A stretch of 64,000 bases of DNA from SZAS-18 sp038322235 (GTDB lineage: Bacteria > Verrucomicrobiota > Verrucomicrobiia > Chthoniobacterales > SZAS-18): the NCBI GenBank assembly GCA_038322235.1, contig JBBQFQ010000022.1:1-64000 (forward strand), written 5' to 3'. The notes beneath the pieces are model-generated. The model did not search any database. It was not told the origin of the DNA and worked only from the letters and a program-made list of their open reading frames with translations. Position 1 is the stretch's first letter. Each line of letters begins with the position of its first letter. Below are positions 18,226 through 27,642 of the stretch, piece after piece. A program made the translations under genes and the position numbers.

Positions 18226-19920
18226 ATGAACGCTCGCGACTTTCTCCAGGTAGCCTTGTACCTCGGCCTCCTGACCGTGCTGACTCCGCTGCTGGGCGGG
18301 TTGATGGCGCGGGTCTTTTCCGGTGAACGCCATGCGCTCAGCGGTGTTCTCGGCTGGCTGGAGCGATTCGTCTACCGCATCGGAGGGGTGAAGCCGGGTG
18401 AGGAGATGTCGTGGAAGAAATATTGCGCAGCCCTGCTCGTTTTCAACCTGCTCGGGTTTTGCGCGGTGCTCGCCCTGCATTGCAATCAAGAGCGTCTGCC
18501 GCTGAATCCGGAGGGCGTCACGAACACGACGTGGCATCTCGGGTTCAATACCGCGGTCAGCTTCATGACGAACACGAACTGGCAGTCGTACAGCGGCGAG
18601 AACACCCTGAGCTACGCCACGCAGATGCTGGGCCTCGGCGTGCAGAATTTTCTGAGTGCCGCGACCGGGATCGCGGTCCTGATCGCGCTCATCCGCGGAC
18701 TCACCCGACGGAGCGCGAGCACGCTCGGGAACTTCTGGGTCGATCTCACCCGCGCGACGATCTACGTCCTCCTGCCGCTCTCGCTGCTGCTCGCCGTCGT
18801 CCTGGTCGCACAGGGCGTGCCCCAAACCTTCGCCTCTTCCGTGAAGGCCACGACGCTCGAAGGCGCAGAGCAGGTCATCCCGCTCGGGCCGGCCGCGTCC
18901 CAGATCGCGATCAAGCAGCTCGGAACGAATGGCGGTGGCTTCTTCGGAGTGAACAGCGCGCATCCCTTCGAGAACCCGACGCCGCTCACGAATTTCCTGA
19001 CGATGCTCAGCATCCTGCTGATTCCGGCCGCCTTGACGTACACCTATGGAAAGATGGTCGGCAATTTGCGCCAGGGCTGGGTGCTCTTTACCGCGATGAT
19101 GGTGCTTTTCGTTCTGGGTTTTGCCGGCGCCTGGGCCGCGGAGGCGCAGCGCAATCCGGTGACCCCGGAACTCACCGCCAATCTGGAGGGCAAGGAGACA
19201 CGTTTCGGAGTGATGAACTCGGTGCTCTGGGCCACGGCGACGACCGCAGCGTCGAACGGCTCCGTGAATGCGATGCACGACAGTCTTTCCCCGCTCGCCG
19301 GGGGAGTGGCCCTCTTCAACCTGATGCTCGGCGAGATCGTTTTCGGCGGCGTCGGCGCGGGTCTGTATGGCATGCTGCTTTTTGTCATTCTCGCGGTCTT
19401 CATCGCGGGATTGATGGTCGGTCGGACGCCTGAATATCTCGGAAAGAAGATCGAGGCGCGCGACGTCATCTGGACGGCGGTCGGCATTCTCGTCCCCGGC
19501 GCCGTGCTCCTGGTGGGCGCCGCGATTTCGTGCGTGACCGAGGCCGGACTTGCGGGTCTGAACAACAACGGCGCGCACGGTTTCAGCGAGATCATCTACG
19601 CCTGGTCGAGCGCCGCGAACAACAACGGGAGCGCCTTCGGCGGTCTCAGCGCGAATACGCCGTTCTACAATATTGGCCTCGGGATCGCGATGCTGCTCGG
19701 ACGCTTCGCGGTCATCATCCCGGTGCTCGCCGTGGCGGGTTCGCTCGCGGGCAAGAAAACGTCGCCGCCTTCCCCCGGAACATTTCCGACGGACGGCGCC
19801 ACCTTCGGGGTGCTGCTCCTCGCCGTGATTCTCATCGTGGGGGCCTTGAATCACTTCCCGGCGCTCTGCCTCGGGCCGGTCGTGGAGCATTTCCTGATGC
19901 TCGCCGGACGCGTGCAGTGA
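18226..19920 (+). CDS. kdpA: potassium-transporting ATPase, K+-binding subunit A
   Basis: A 564-residue membrane subunit of the Kdp P-type ATPase. It contains the four channel-like repeats with pore loops such as NTAVSFMTNTNWQSYSGE and QLGTNGGGFFGVNSAHPFENP, which select potassium. It acts in the inner membrane with KdpB and KdpC for high-affinity uptake at low external K+. The start at 18226 gives the family N-terminus (FLQVALYLGLL). No kdpF-like mini-gene is visible in the 155 bases upstream. Confidence 0.96.
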   Translation: MNARDFLQVALYLGLLTVLTPLLGGLMARVFSGERHALSGVLGWLERFVYRIGGVKPGEEMSWKKYCAALLVFNLLGFCAVLALHCNQERLPLNPEGVTNTTWHLGFNTAVSFMTNTNWQSYSGENTLSYATQMLGLGVQNFLSAATGIAVLIALIRGLTRRSASTLGNFWVDLTRATIYVLLPLSLLLAVVLVAQGVPQTFASSVKATTLEGAEQVIPLGPAASQIAIKQLGTNGGGFFGVNSAHPFENPTPLTNFLTMLSILLIPAALTYTYGKMVGNLRQGWVLFTAMMVLFVLGFAGAWAAEAQRNPVTPELTANLEGKETRFGVMNSVLWATATTAASNGSVNAMHDSLSPLAGGVALFNLMLGEIVFGGVGAGLYGMLLFVILAVFIAGLMVGRTPEYLGKKIEARDVIWTAVGILVPGAVLLVGAAISCVTEAGLAGLNNNGAHGFSEIIYAWSSAANNNGSAFGGLSANTPFYNIGLGIAMLLGRFAVIIPVLAVAGSLAGKKTSPPSPGTFPTDGATFGVLLLAVILIVGALNHFPALCLGPVVEHFLMLAGRVQ

Positions 19921-19954
19921 AGGCCAGGGAACAAGGAACCAGGACACAACAGCC
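19921..19954. repeat. heptamer-like repeat filling the kdpA-kdpB gap
   Basis: The whole 34-base gap between the kdpA stop and the kdpB start is CAGGGAA, CAAGGAA, CCAGGAC, ACAACAG-type units on a 7-base step. It abuts the kdpB ATG, as other unrelated heptamer arrays in this window abut other start codons. Confidence 0.6.
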
Positions 19955-22030
19955 ATGAGCAAAACAGCCAGCACCTTTTCCGCGGATCTGATCCGCCGGG
20001 CGATCATCGACTCGTTCAAGAAGCTCGACCCGCGGGAGCAGTGGAAGAACCCCGTGATGTTCGTCGTCTTCCTCGGCTCGATCCTCACGACGTTCATCAC
20101 CGTCCGCGACTTCAACGGCTTCCACCTCCAGATCTCCCTCTGGCTGTGGTTCACGCTCATCTTCGCGAATTTCGCCGAGGCCGTCGCCGAGGGGCGGGGA
20201 AAGGCCCAGGCCGACACGTTGCGGAAGGCGCGCACCGTCACTCCGGCCCGACGCGTGTCTTCCAGCGGGGCGGAGACGAAGATCAGCGCGAATGAATTGC
20301 GCAAAGGCGACCTCGTGGTCTGCGAAACGGGCGATGCGATTCCGGCCGATGGCGAAGTCGTCGAAGGCATCGCGAGCGTGGATGAGTCCGCCATTACCGG
20401 AGAATCGGCTCCGGTGATCCGCGAGAGCGGCGGTGATCGCAGCGCCGTCACGGGCGGCACTCGGGTGCTCTCCGACCGCATCGTGGTCCGGATCACGAGC
20501 GAACCAGGGAATACGTTTCTCGACCGGATGATCGCGATGGTCGAGGGCGCGAAGCGGCAGAAGACGCCGAACGAGATCGCCCTGACCATCCTGCTCGTCG
20601 CGCTGACGGTCATCTTCCTTCTCGTCGTCGTCACGCTTCCGTTTTTCGGCGCCTTCAGCGCGAGCCAGGGGAACGGCGCCGGAATCAATACGAGTGTGCC
20701 GGTCCTCGTCGCCCTGCTCGTCTGCCTGATCCCGACCACGATCGGCGGACTCCTCAGCGCCATCGGGATCAGCGGAATCGACCGCCTCATCCGGCGCAAT
20801 GTCATCGCCACTTCCGGGCGCGCGGTCGAGGCGGCGGGCGATATCGATGTGCTCCTGCTCGACAAGACCGGCACGATCACGCTCGGCAATCGCCAGGCCG
20901 CGGCATTCCTGCCGGCGCCGGGCGTCACGGAGAAGGATCTCGCGGAGGCCGCGCAGCTCTCATCTCTCGCGGACGAGACGCCGGAGGGCCGCAGCATCGT
21001 CGTGCTCGCGAAGGAGAAATTCGATCTTCGGGCCCGTGATCTCGCGGCCACGCGCGCCACGTTTGTGCCGTTCACGGCGCAGACCCGCATGAGCGGCTTG
21101 GATCTTCCGGCCGCCGCCGGAGCTCCCGCGCGCCAAATTCGGAAGGGCGCAGCCGACAGCGTGAAGCGCTTCGTGCAGGAGCGCGGCGGCGTCTTCCCGG
21201 CCGCGGTGGATCGCGCCGTGGACGAAGTGGCGAAATCCGGAGGCACGCCGCTCGTCGTCATCGACGGCACGCGCACGCTCGGGGTCGTGCAACTCAAGGA
21301 CGTGGTGAAAGGCGGGATCCGCGAGCGCTTCGCCGAGCTGCGCGCGATGGGCATCAAGACGGTGATGATCACGGGCGACAATCCGGTCACCGCCGCCGCC
21401 ATCGCCGCCGAGGCGGGCGTCGACGACTTCATGGCCCAGGCCACCCCGGAGGACAAATTGAAGCGCATCCGCGCCGAACAGGCCGCCGGCCATCTGGTGG
21501 CGATGACCGGCGACGGCACAAACGACGCGCCCGCGCTGGCGCAGGCAGATGTCGGCGTGGCGATGAACACCGGCACGCAGGCGGCCCGCGAAGCCGGGAA
21601 CATGGTCGATCTCGATTCGAACCCCACCAAGCTCATTGAAATCGTGGAGATCGGGAAACAGCTCCTCATGACCCGCGGCGCGCTCACGACGTTTTCCGTC
21701 GCGAACGATGTGGCGAAATACTTCGCCATCATCCCCGCGATGTTCGGCACGCTCTACGCGCTGAACCGTGGGGCCGATGGGCCCTTGAATGCCCTCAACG
21801 TGATGCATCTCCACTCGCCGCAGAGCGCGATCCTCAGCGCGGTCGTCTTCAATGCGCTCATCATCATCGCGCTGATTCCACTCGCCCTCCGCGGCGTGAC
21901 CTATCGCCCGGAAGGCGCCGCCATCGTGCTGCGCCGGAATCTCGTCATCTACGGAGTCGGCGGCGTCGTCATCCCGTTTGTCGGGATCAAGCTCCTCGAC
22001 GTGCTCCTCGTGGCCACCGGCCTCGCGTAG
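19955..22030 (+). CDS. kdpB: potassium-transporting ATPase, ATP-binding subunit B
   Basis: A 691-residue P-type ATPase subunit that hydrolyses ATP to drive K+ uptake through KdpA. It shows TGES in the actuator domain (148-151; the Ser here is the regulatory phosphorylation site in E. coli), the phosphorylated Asp303 in DKTGTIT, and MITGDNPVTA and MTGDGTNDAPALAQADVG for nucleotide binding and the hinge. Length is normal for the family. The C-terminus (GGVVIPFVGIKLLDVLL) ends in a membrane helix. Confidence 0.97.
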   Translation: MSKTASTFSADLIRRAIIDSFKKLDPREQWKNPVMFVVFLGSILTTFITVRDFNGFHLQISLWLWFTLIFANFAEAVAEGRGKAQADTLRKARTVTPARRVSSSGAETKISANELRKGDLVVCETGDAIPADGEVVEGIASVDESAITGESAPVIRESGGDRSAVTGGTRVLSDRIVVRITSEPGNTFLDRMIAMVEGAKRQKTPNEIALTILLVALTVIFLLVVVTLPFFGAFSASQGNGAGINTSVPVLVALLVCLIPTTIGGLLSAIGISGIDRLIRRNVIATSGRAVEAAGDIDVLLLDKTGTITLGNRQAAAFLPAPGVTEKDLAEAAQLSSLADETPEGRSIVVLAKEKFDLRARDLAATRATFVPFTAQTRMSGLDLPAAAGAPARQIRKGAADSVKRFVQERGGVFPAAVDRAVDEVAKSGGTPLVVIDGTRTLGVVQLKDVVKGGIRERFAELRAMGIKTVMITGDNPVTAAAIAAEAGVDDFMAQATPEDKLKRIRAEQAAGHLVAMTGDGTNDAPALAQADVGVAMNTGTQAAREAGNMVDLDSNPTKLIEIVEIGKQLLMTRGALTTFSVANDVAKYFAIIPAMFGTLYALNRGADGPLNALNVMHLHSPQSAILSAVVFNALIIIALIPLALRGVTYRPEGAAIVLRRNLVIYGVGGVVIPFVGIKLLDVLLVATGLA

Positions 22031-22043
22031 GCGGACTCCGCAA

Positions 22044-22073
22044 ACTCGAGCTCCGAAATCTGAATCCTGAAAT
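22044..22073. repeat. heptamer-like repeat before kdpC
   Basis: CTCGAGCTC followed by CGAAATC, TGAATCC, TGAAAT runs directly into the kdpC ATG at 22074. It is a short degenerate 7-mer series, unlike the array before kdpB in sequence but the same in position. Confidence 0.5.
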
Positions 22074-22637
22074 ATGATCGCTCCCGCCATCCGTCTCTTT
22101 CTCGCCCTCACGGTTCTGACGGGCGTCGTTTATCCGCTCGTCGTCACCGGCCTTTCCCAGGCCTTCTGGTCACGCGCGGCGAATGGCAGCATCGTCGAGG
22201 AGGCCGGAAAACCGGTCGGCTCGGATCTCCTCGCCCAGCCCTTCAAGGATCCGAAGTTCTTTCAGTCGCGCCCCTCGGCTTCAGACCCCGCCTACGCGAC
22301 GATCCCCAGCGGAGCGAGCAACCTCGGGCCGACCTCCGAGAAACAGCAGAAGGCCGTCGCTGAGCGCGCGGCCGATCTGCGCGGCCGCCTCGGCACAGCC
22401 GGCCCGCTTCCCCCAGATCTCCTCACGGCCAGTGGAAGCGGGCTCGACCCGCACATTTCCCCGGAGGCCGCCCGCCAGCAGATCGAATCCGTCGCCCGCG
22501 CGCGGGGTTACGATCTTCCCCGCACTCAGCGCCTGCGCGACCTCGTCGAGAACACCATCGAAGGACCGCAGTTCGGAGTGCTCGGCGAGCCGCGGGTGAA
22601 TGTGCTGCGTCTGAACCTGGCGCTCGCCGCTCTTTAA
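22074..22637 (+). CDS. kdpC: potassium-transporting ATPase subunit C
   Basis: A 187-residue subunit with one N-terminal membrane helix (about residues 7-28) and a periplasmic domain with the family motifs NGSIVEEAGKPVGSDLLAQ, FQSRPSA and DLLTASGSGLDPHISP. It helps K+ binding and stabilises the KdpAB complex. It is a standard length for the family and third in the kdp operon. Confidence 0.95.
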   Translation: MIAPAIRLFLALTVLTGVVYPLVVTGLSQAFWSRAANGSIVEEAGKPVGSDLLAQPFKDPKFFQSRPSASDPAYATIPSGASNLGPTSEKQQKAVAERAADLRGRLGTAGPLPPDLLTASGSGLDPHISPEAARQQIESVARARGYDLPRTQRLRDLVENTIEGPQFGVLGEPRVNVLRLNLALAAL

Positions 22638-22751
22638 CTGGAGGCCCACGTCCACGGATTCCCTGGTCATCGTCATTCCCACGCACCGCCGTCGCGACGT
22701 GAGCGAGGCGTGATCCAGCATTTTCAGCCCGAACGACCGTCACTTCTCCTC

Positions 22752-23639
22752 ATGCGCAAACTCCTCACCGCCCTCCTCGTTTCCATCGCTCCGGTCGCCG
22801 CCGTCGCCCAGACCGCGGAACCATCTCCGTCGCCCCCGCCGGGGCCGGAAAAATCCGGCTACACGTTTCTCCAGCCCACGCCCGTGACGCTGCGGCGCTC
22901 GTACAACACCGACCGTCCGAGCGTCACTGACAGCCCGTTTTCCATCGATGCGGGCGCGTTTCAAATGGAGACGGATGCGGTCAACTTCACCCTCGACCGG
23001 AACAACGTCAGTCGCGCGGACGTGAAAGTTCGGACCATTCTGTTCGGCCAGACCAACTTCAAGATCGGTCTGAACAATTGGAGCGATCTCCAGATCTTTC
23101 CGCAGGGCTACGTGGAAAAGCGATTCAGCGGTCGCGACGCTGGCGGAATGCGCGATCGCAGCGGCTTCGGCGACACGACCATCCGTCTAAAGCTCAACCT
23201 CGTCGGCAATGATGGGGGCAACTTCGTCCTCGGGCTCGTTGGCTCCGTCAAGATTCCCACGAGCACGAACGGTCTCGGAAACCACAAGTTCGAACCCGGG
23301 CTCAGCGTTCCCTTCAACTACAACCTACCCGCGGGCTTCGTCCTGTTTGGCCAGACGCGGATCGATCTGCTGAAGCGGGAGGATGCGGATGGCTTGCGCG
23401 CCCAGTGGAGCAATCCCATCGGCATGTTTTTTCCCGCCATCCTCGGGAAGATCGTGCCGTACACCGAATTCTATAACGCGGTGAGCGCCCGCCGCGGCTA
23501 TCCCTGGGTGGGGCGCGCCGGCGTCGGCGTGATCTACAACGTGTCCGCGAACTTTTCGATCGACGTGAATTCCTACTTCGGACTGACCCGCAGCGCGGAT
23601 GATCTCAACGTCTTCGCTGGTTTCGGCTACCGATTCTGA
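22752..23639 (+). CDS. outer-membrane beta-barrel protein (transporter, MetA-like) in the kdp locus
   Basis: A 295-residue protein with a signal peptide (MRKLLTALLVSIAPVAAVA-QT) and a Pro-rich linker. The rest is a beta-barrel with alternating aromatic strands, an early TDRPSVTDSPFSIDAGAFQMETD block and a C-terminal phenylalanine (VFAGFGYRF), matching the Phenol_MetA_deg-like outer-membrane transporter family. It lies between kdpC and kdpD with short gaps, so it is probably co-transcribed and may let K+ or another solute cross the outer membrane; this is inference. The start at 22752 was chosen for the signal peptide. Confidence 0.75.
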   Translation: MRKLLTALLVSIAPVAAVAQTAEPSPSPPPGPEKSGYTFLQPTPVTLRRSYNTDRPSVTDSPFSIDAGAFQMETDAVNFTLDRNNVSRADVKVRTILFGQTNFKIGLNNWSDLQIFPQGYVEKRFSGRDAGGMRDRSGFGDTTIRLKLNLVGNDGGNFVLGLVGSVKIPTSTNGLGNHKFEPGLSVPFNYNLPAGFVLFGQTRIDLLKREDADGLRAQWSNPIGMFFPAILGKIVPYTEFYNAVSARRGYPWVGRAGVGVIYNVSANFSIDVNSYFGLTRSADDLNVFAGFGYRF

Positions 23640-23652
23640 CCAGCATCCCGCG

Positions 23653-26328
23653 ATGCCCGATGACCGTCCCGATCCCGATGCACTGCTCGCGCAGGTTCAG
23701 CGCGATGAGGCCTCATCGCATCGCGGGCGCTTGAAGATCTTCCTTGGGATGGCGCCGGGGGTCGGGAAGACGTATGCGATGCTTCTGGCCGCGCAGACGA
23801 AGTTCGAAGCCGGCGAGGATGTCGTCGTCGGCCTCGTCGAAACTCACGGACGGATCGAGACCTCGGCGCTCCTGAGCGGACTGCCCTTCATTCCCCGGCG
23901 GCACGAGAAACACCGTGGCACCCAGCTCGAGGAGTTCGATCTCGATGCGACGCTGGCCCGGCGGCCAAAGCTCGCGCTGGTCGATGAACTCGCCCACACG
24001 AACGCCCCCGGCTCACGCCATCCCAAGCGCTACCACGACGTCATCGAGCTGCTCGATGCCGGAATCGACGTCTTCAGTACGCTGAACGTCCAGCACCTCG
24101 AATCGCGGGCCGACGCCGTGCGCGAGATCACGGGCGCCCCGGTCCAGGAGACCGTGCCCGACTCGATTCTCGATGCGTCGGACGAAGTGGAATTGATCGA
24201 TCTGGCCCCGGAGCAGCTGCGGGAGCGTCTCGCCGCGGGTCGCGTCTATCCCGGCGGCGGGCGCGCGAACGCTGCGCTCGAGAACTTTTTCCGCGAGGGG
24301 AATCTCACGGCGCTTCGCGAGATTGCCCTCCGCGCGACGGCCGACCGCGTGCAGCGCGATCTCCGCGAGGTGATGACGGCGGAATCGGTCACCGCGCCCT
24401 GGCGCACGCGCGAGCGGCTCCTGGTGGCGGTCGGCCCCGCGCCTTCCTCCGAGCGACTGATCCGTTACACGCGCCGGATCGCTTCGAATCTCGATGCGGC
24501 GTGGACGGCGGTGTTCGTCGACGGGCCGGCGCCGCTCGCGGAGACCGACAAAGCCCGCCTCGCGATGCACCTCGATCTGGCGCGCCGGCTTGGGGGGGAT
24601 GTCGTGACGACCGCGGGCGATGATCTCGTCGAGGCCATCCTGCGAACGGCGCAGAGCGTCGGCGCGACCCAGATCGTGATCGGGAAACCGCCTGTCGCCG
24701 GACTGGGGGCCTGGCTGCGCGGGCCGACGCTGGTCGATCGCCTGATCCGCGCGAGCGGTCCGATCGACATCTCGGTCGTCCGAGCGGAGCGCGAGGATCA
24801 AAAGGGCGCTTCGGCGGCGATCCAGCGGACGCCGCTCGCCTGGCAACCCTACCTTCTCGTCCTCGGCATCGTCGCGGCGACCACGATCTTGGGCCTGCTC
24901 GTTCGCGACTTCACCGGCTACCGCTCGGTCGCGCTGCTTTACCTCATCATGATGATGCTCGTAGGTCTGGCCGTTTCGCGCGGGCCGGTTCTCCTCGCGG
25001 GCGTTCTCGGGGCTTTGCTCTGGGACTTTGTTTTCGTGCCGCCGCAGTACACGTTTTACGTCAGCGAGATCGGCGACCAGCTCATGCTGGTCACGTTCTT
25101 CGTCCTCGCGCTCGTGCTCGGCGGGCTCACTTCCCGGCTGCGCTCGCGCGAACGCGCCGAGCGGGCCCGCGAGGAGCGAAGTAACGCGCTTTACCAGCTG
25201 ACCCGGGCGCTGAACGCCGCGCCCGATGTCTCCTCGGCGCTACAGAACGCCGGCGGCCAGATCGGGAGGCTCTTTCGCGGGACCGTCGCGTTTTTCCTCA
25301 CCGATGCCGAGGGGCGGCTCGGGAGCGAGCCCCATCCGGCAGGCGATCCCGCGGTGCTGACCGCGAAGGACTTTGGCGTCGCCCGCTGGTCGTTTGAATA
25401 CGGTCGCTCGGCGGGCCGGTTTACCGACACGCTGCCCGACTCCTCGGCCATCTTCCTGCCCATGCGCACCTCCCGGGGCGCCGTGGGAGTGATGGCGGTG
25501 CGACCGCGGGAAAACCGGCCACTTCTGTTGAACGAGCGCGAGCTCCTCGATACTTCGGCCACGCAGATCGCGATCGTGATCGAGCGGGACCGGCTCCTGC
25601 AGTCGGCCCGGAAAGCGGAACTCGACGAGGAGAGCGGCCGGATGCAGCGGGCGCTGTTCGACAGCGTCTCCCACGAGCTGAAGACGCCGCTCGCGGTCAT
25701 CACGACGGCCTCCGAGCATCTCCTGTCGCCGCTCGTCACGCCGCAGCCCGCCACGCGAATGCAGCTGCTTTCGGAAATCCGCATGGCGTCGCGCCGACTC
25801 GAGCGCACGGTGAACAACCTGCTCGACGCCTCCCGCCTCGAGTCTGGCCGCTTTGAGCTGCGCCTCGAGTTCAGCGATATCCGCGAGCTCCTCGAGACGG
25901 CTGCACGCACCGTCGAGGAACAAGTCTCGGGGACCCGCATCGTCCTCGAGTGTCCGGACGGAATCCCGCCGTGTCGGATCGATTTTGGCCTGCTGGAAAC
26001 GGCGTTGCAGAATCTGCTTTTCAACGCGGCCTCGCACAGCCCTGACAATGAGGTCGTCCGGCTTTCCGTGGCGCTGTCGGGAGGGATGCTCCGGCTCAGC
26101 GTGTCCGACCGCGGGCCCGGCCTGCCGGCGGGGGCCGAGCGGGATCGGCTCTTCGAGAAATTCGAGCGCGGTGAGGGAGCGCGAGCGGGCGGGCTCGGGC
26201 TCGGGCTTTCCATCGTCCGACGGCTGGCCGAGGCGCACGGCGGGACCGTCGTCGCGCGCGATGGGGCGGGCGGCGGCGCGGAATTCGAGTTGGCGATTCC
26301 GGTGGAGACCGGTTCGCCGCCCCTGTAA
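23653..26328 (+). CDS. kdpD: sensor histidine kinase KdpD
   Basis: An 891-residue membrane sensor for K+ limitation. The N-terminal KdpD domain has the Walker A motif GMAPGVGKT (32-40). A USP-like domain follows (about 255-370), then four membrane helices (about 400-500), a GAF-like region, the phosphoacceptor His674 in HELKTPLAV, and an ATPase domain with DRGPGLP and GLGLGLSIV. His674 matches the E. coli position closely. It phosphorylates KdpE, encoded 11 bases downstream. The start at 23653 follows the barrel gene by 13 bases. Confidence 0.95.
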   Translation: MPDDRPDPDALLAQVQRDEASSHRGRLKIFLGMAPGVGKTYAMLLAAQTKFEAGEDVVVGLVETHGRIETSALLSGLPFIPRRHEKHRGTQLEEFDLDATLARRPKLALVDELAHTNAPGSRHPKRYHDVIELLDAGIDVFSTLNVQHLESRADAVREITGAPVQETVPDSILDASDEVELIDLAPEQLRERLAAGRVYPGGGRANAALENFFREGNLTALREIALRATADRVQRDLREVMTAESVTAPWRTRERLLVAVGPAPSSERLIRYTRRIASNLDAAWTAVFVDGPAPLAETDKARLAMHLDLARRLGGDVVTTAGDDLVEAILRTAQSVGATQIVIGKPPVAGLGAWLRGPTLVDRLIRASGPIDISVVRAEREDQKGASAAIQRTPLAWQPYLLVLGIVAATTILGLLVRDFTGYRSVALLYLIMMMLVGLAVSRGPVLLAGVLGALLWDFVFVPPQYTFYVSEIGDQLMLVTFFVLALVLGGLTSRLRSRERAERAREERSNALYQLTRALNAAPDVSSALQNAGGQIGRLFRGTVAFFLTDAEGRLGSEPHPAGDPAVLTAKDFGVARWSFEYGRSAGRFTDTLPDSSAIFLPMRTSRGAVGVMAVRPRENRPLLLNERELLDTSATQIAIVIERDRLLQSARKAELDEESGRMQRALFDSVSHELKTPLAVITTASEHLLSPLVTPQPATRMQLLSEIRMASRRLERTVNNLLDASRLESGRFELRLEFSDIRELLETAARTVEEQVSGTRIVLECPDGIPPCRIDFGLLETALQNLLFNAASHSPDNEVVRLSVALSGGMLRLSVSDRGPGLPAGAERDRLFEKFERGEGARAGGLGLGLSIVRRLAEAHGGTVVARDGAGGGAEFELAIPVETGSPPL

Positions 26329-26339
26329 GAAGGACCGGC

Positions 26340-27038
26340 ATGCCCGCGCCTGAACCGCTCGCGCTCATCATCGACGACGAGCCGCAGATCCGCCGACTTC
26401 TCCGCACGTTGCTCGAAGCGGACGGGTATCGAGTGGTCGAGTCCCCGACCGGCGGGGAAGGCCTGCTCGCGGCTGCCCAGCGGCCGCCCGCGATCGTCTT
26501 GCTGGACCTTGGGCTGCCCGATCTCGATGGGATCGGGGTACTCCGCCGGCTGCGTGAGTGGAGCAAGGTGCCCGTGCTGATACTTTCCGTCCGCGATGCG
26601 GAGGACCAGAAGGTCGCTGCCCTCGATGCCGGGGCGGATGACTACGTGACGAAACCGTTCTCGAGCGCGGAACTGCTCGCGCGGCTGCGCGTCATGCTTC
26701 GTCGGGCGCATGCCGCCCCCGCCGCGGATGCGAGCGCCGTGTTCGAGCACGATCCGCTGCGCGTGGATCTGGCGCGGCGTCTGGTCACCGTCGCCGGCGC
26801 GGAGATCCATCTCACGGCGACGGAGTACTCGCTGCTCGCGCTGTTTATCCGGCACGCCGGTCGCGTGCTGACCCATCGCCAGATTCTGCGCGAGGTCTGG
26901 GGTCCGCGCGCGGAGGAGCATCGGGAATACCTCCGAGTCCACGTCGCCAACCTCCGGCGGAAGATCGAGCCGGGCGACGGTGCTCGGCGATTGATCCGCA
27001 CCGAGTCGGGCGTGGGCTACCGCTTCGTGAGCGGCTGA
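26340..27038 (+). CDS. kdpE: response regulator KdpE
   Basis: A 232-residue OmpR-family regulator. The receiver domain holds acidic Asp12/Asp13 and the phosphorylated Asp56 (VLLDLGLPDLDG), and a C-terminal winged helix carries REVWGPRAEEHREYLRVHVANLRRKIE and ESGVGYRF. When phosphorylated by KdpD it would activate kdp transcription. It is last in the kdp locus, 11 bases after kdpD. Confidence 0.95.
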   Translation: MPAPEPLALIIDDEPQIRRLLRTLLEADGYRVVESPTGGEGLLAAAQRPPAIVLLDLGLPDLDGIGVLRRLREWSKVPVLILSVRDAEDQKVAALDAGADDYVTKPFSSAELLARLRVMLRRAHAAPAADASAVFEHDPLRVDLARRLVTVAGAEIHLTATEYSLLALFIRHAGRVLTHRQILREVWGPRAEEHREYLRVHVANLRRKIEPGDGARRLIRTESGVGYRFVSG

Positions 27039-27098
27039 CGCGCCCGCCGGCTGCGGGATTTCCGTCGACGAATCGTCGGTCGCTGCTCCTGTTCCGAC

Positions 27099-27590
27099 AT
27101 GTCTCTTCTCGGATTTCTTGGCCTCACCAAATCCGATCTTCTCACCGTCGGCGCGCCGGCGCCGGTGGTTGAAGTGATCGATCAAGACGGCAATTCGCTT
27201 TCGCTCGCCGACGTCTACCGGAAGGGAATCGTGCTGCTGTATTTCTACCCGAAGGCGGATACGCCCGGCTGCACGGCCCAAGCTTGCTCCCTCCGGGATT
27301 CCTTCGGCGACCTGAAGGCGATCGGCGTGACCGTGCTCGGCGCGAGTATCGACACCCCCGCCGCCCAGAAGCGTTTTCAGGAAAAATACTCGCTTCCGTT
27401 CCCGCTCGTCGCCGACAACGACGGCAGTCTGGCGAAATCCTTCGGCGTCCCGACCGTGCTCGGGCTCGCCGCGAAACGCGTCGCCTTCCTCATCCGCGAT
27501 GGGGTCGTCGTGTGGGTCGATGGAAATGCCTCGACGGCAAAACATGCCGATGACGTGCGAGCCGCCGTCGCGGGCCTGAAAGCCGCTTGA
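27099..27590 (+). CDS. bcp: BCP-type peroxiredoxin
   Basis: A 163-residue thiol peroxidase that reduces hydroperoxides. The peroxidatic Cys58 lies in DTPGCTAQACSLRD, and the resolving Cys63 five residues on marks the atypical two-cysteine BCP/PrxQ subgroup. The rest (YFYPKADTPGC, FPLVADNDGSLAKSFGV) is standard. It has no signal peptide, so it is cytoplasmic and recycled by thioredoxin. It lies 60 bases after kdpE and may be separately transcribed. Confidence 0.92.
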   Translation: MSLLGFLGLTKSDLLTVGAPAPVVEVIDQDGNSLSLADVYRKGIVLLYFYPKADTPGCTAQACSLRDSFGDLKAIGVTVLGASIDTPAAQKRFQEKYSLPFPLVADNDGSLAKSFGVPTVLGLAAKRVAFLIRDGVVVWVDGNASTAKHADDVRAAVAGLKAA

Positions 27591-27642
27591 GCGTTTTCTC
27601 GAGACCATCTTTCTCCGCGTTCAAACCTCTCTTTCGCTCCGC

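Noticed and set aside
18154..21750. A 1,198-codon open frame on the minus strand
   Set aside because: It lies exactly opposite kdpA and kdpB, has no recognisable domain, and is a codon-bias shadow of high-GC genes.
25191..27608. An 805-codon minus-strand open frame
   Set aside because: Antisense to kdpD, kdpE and bcp; no domain.
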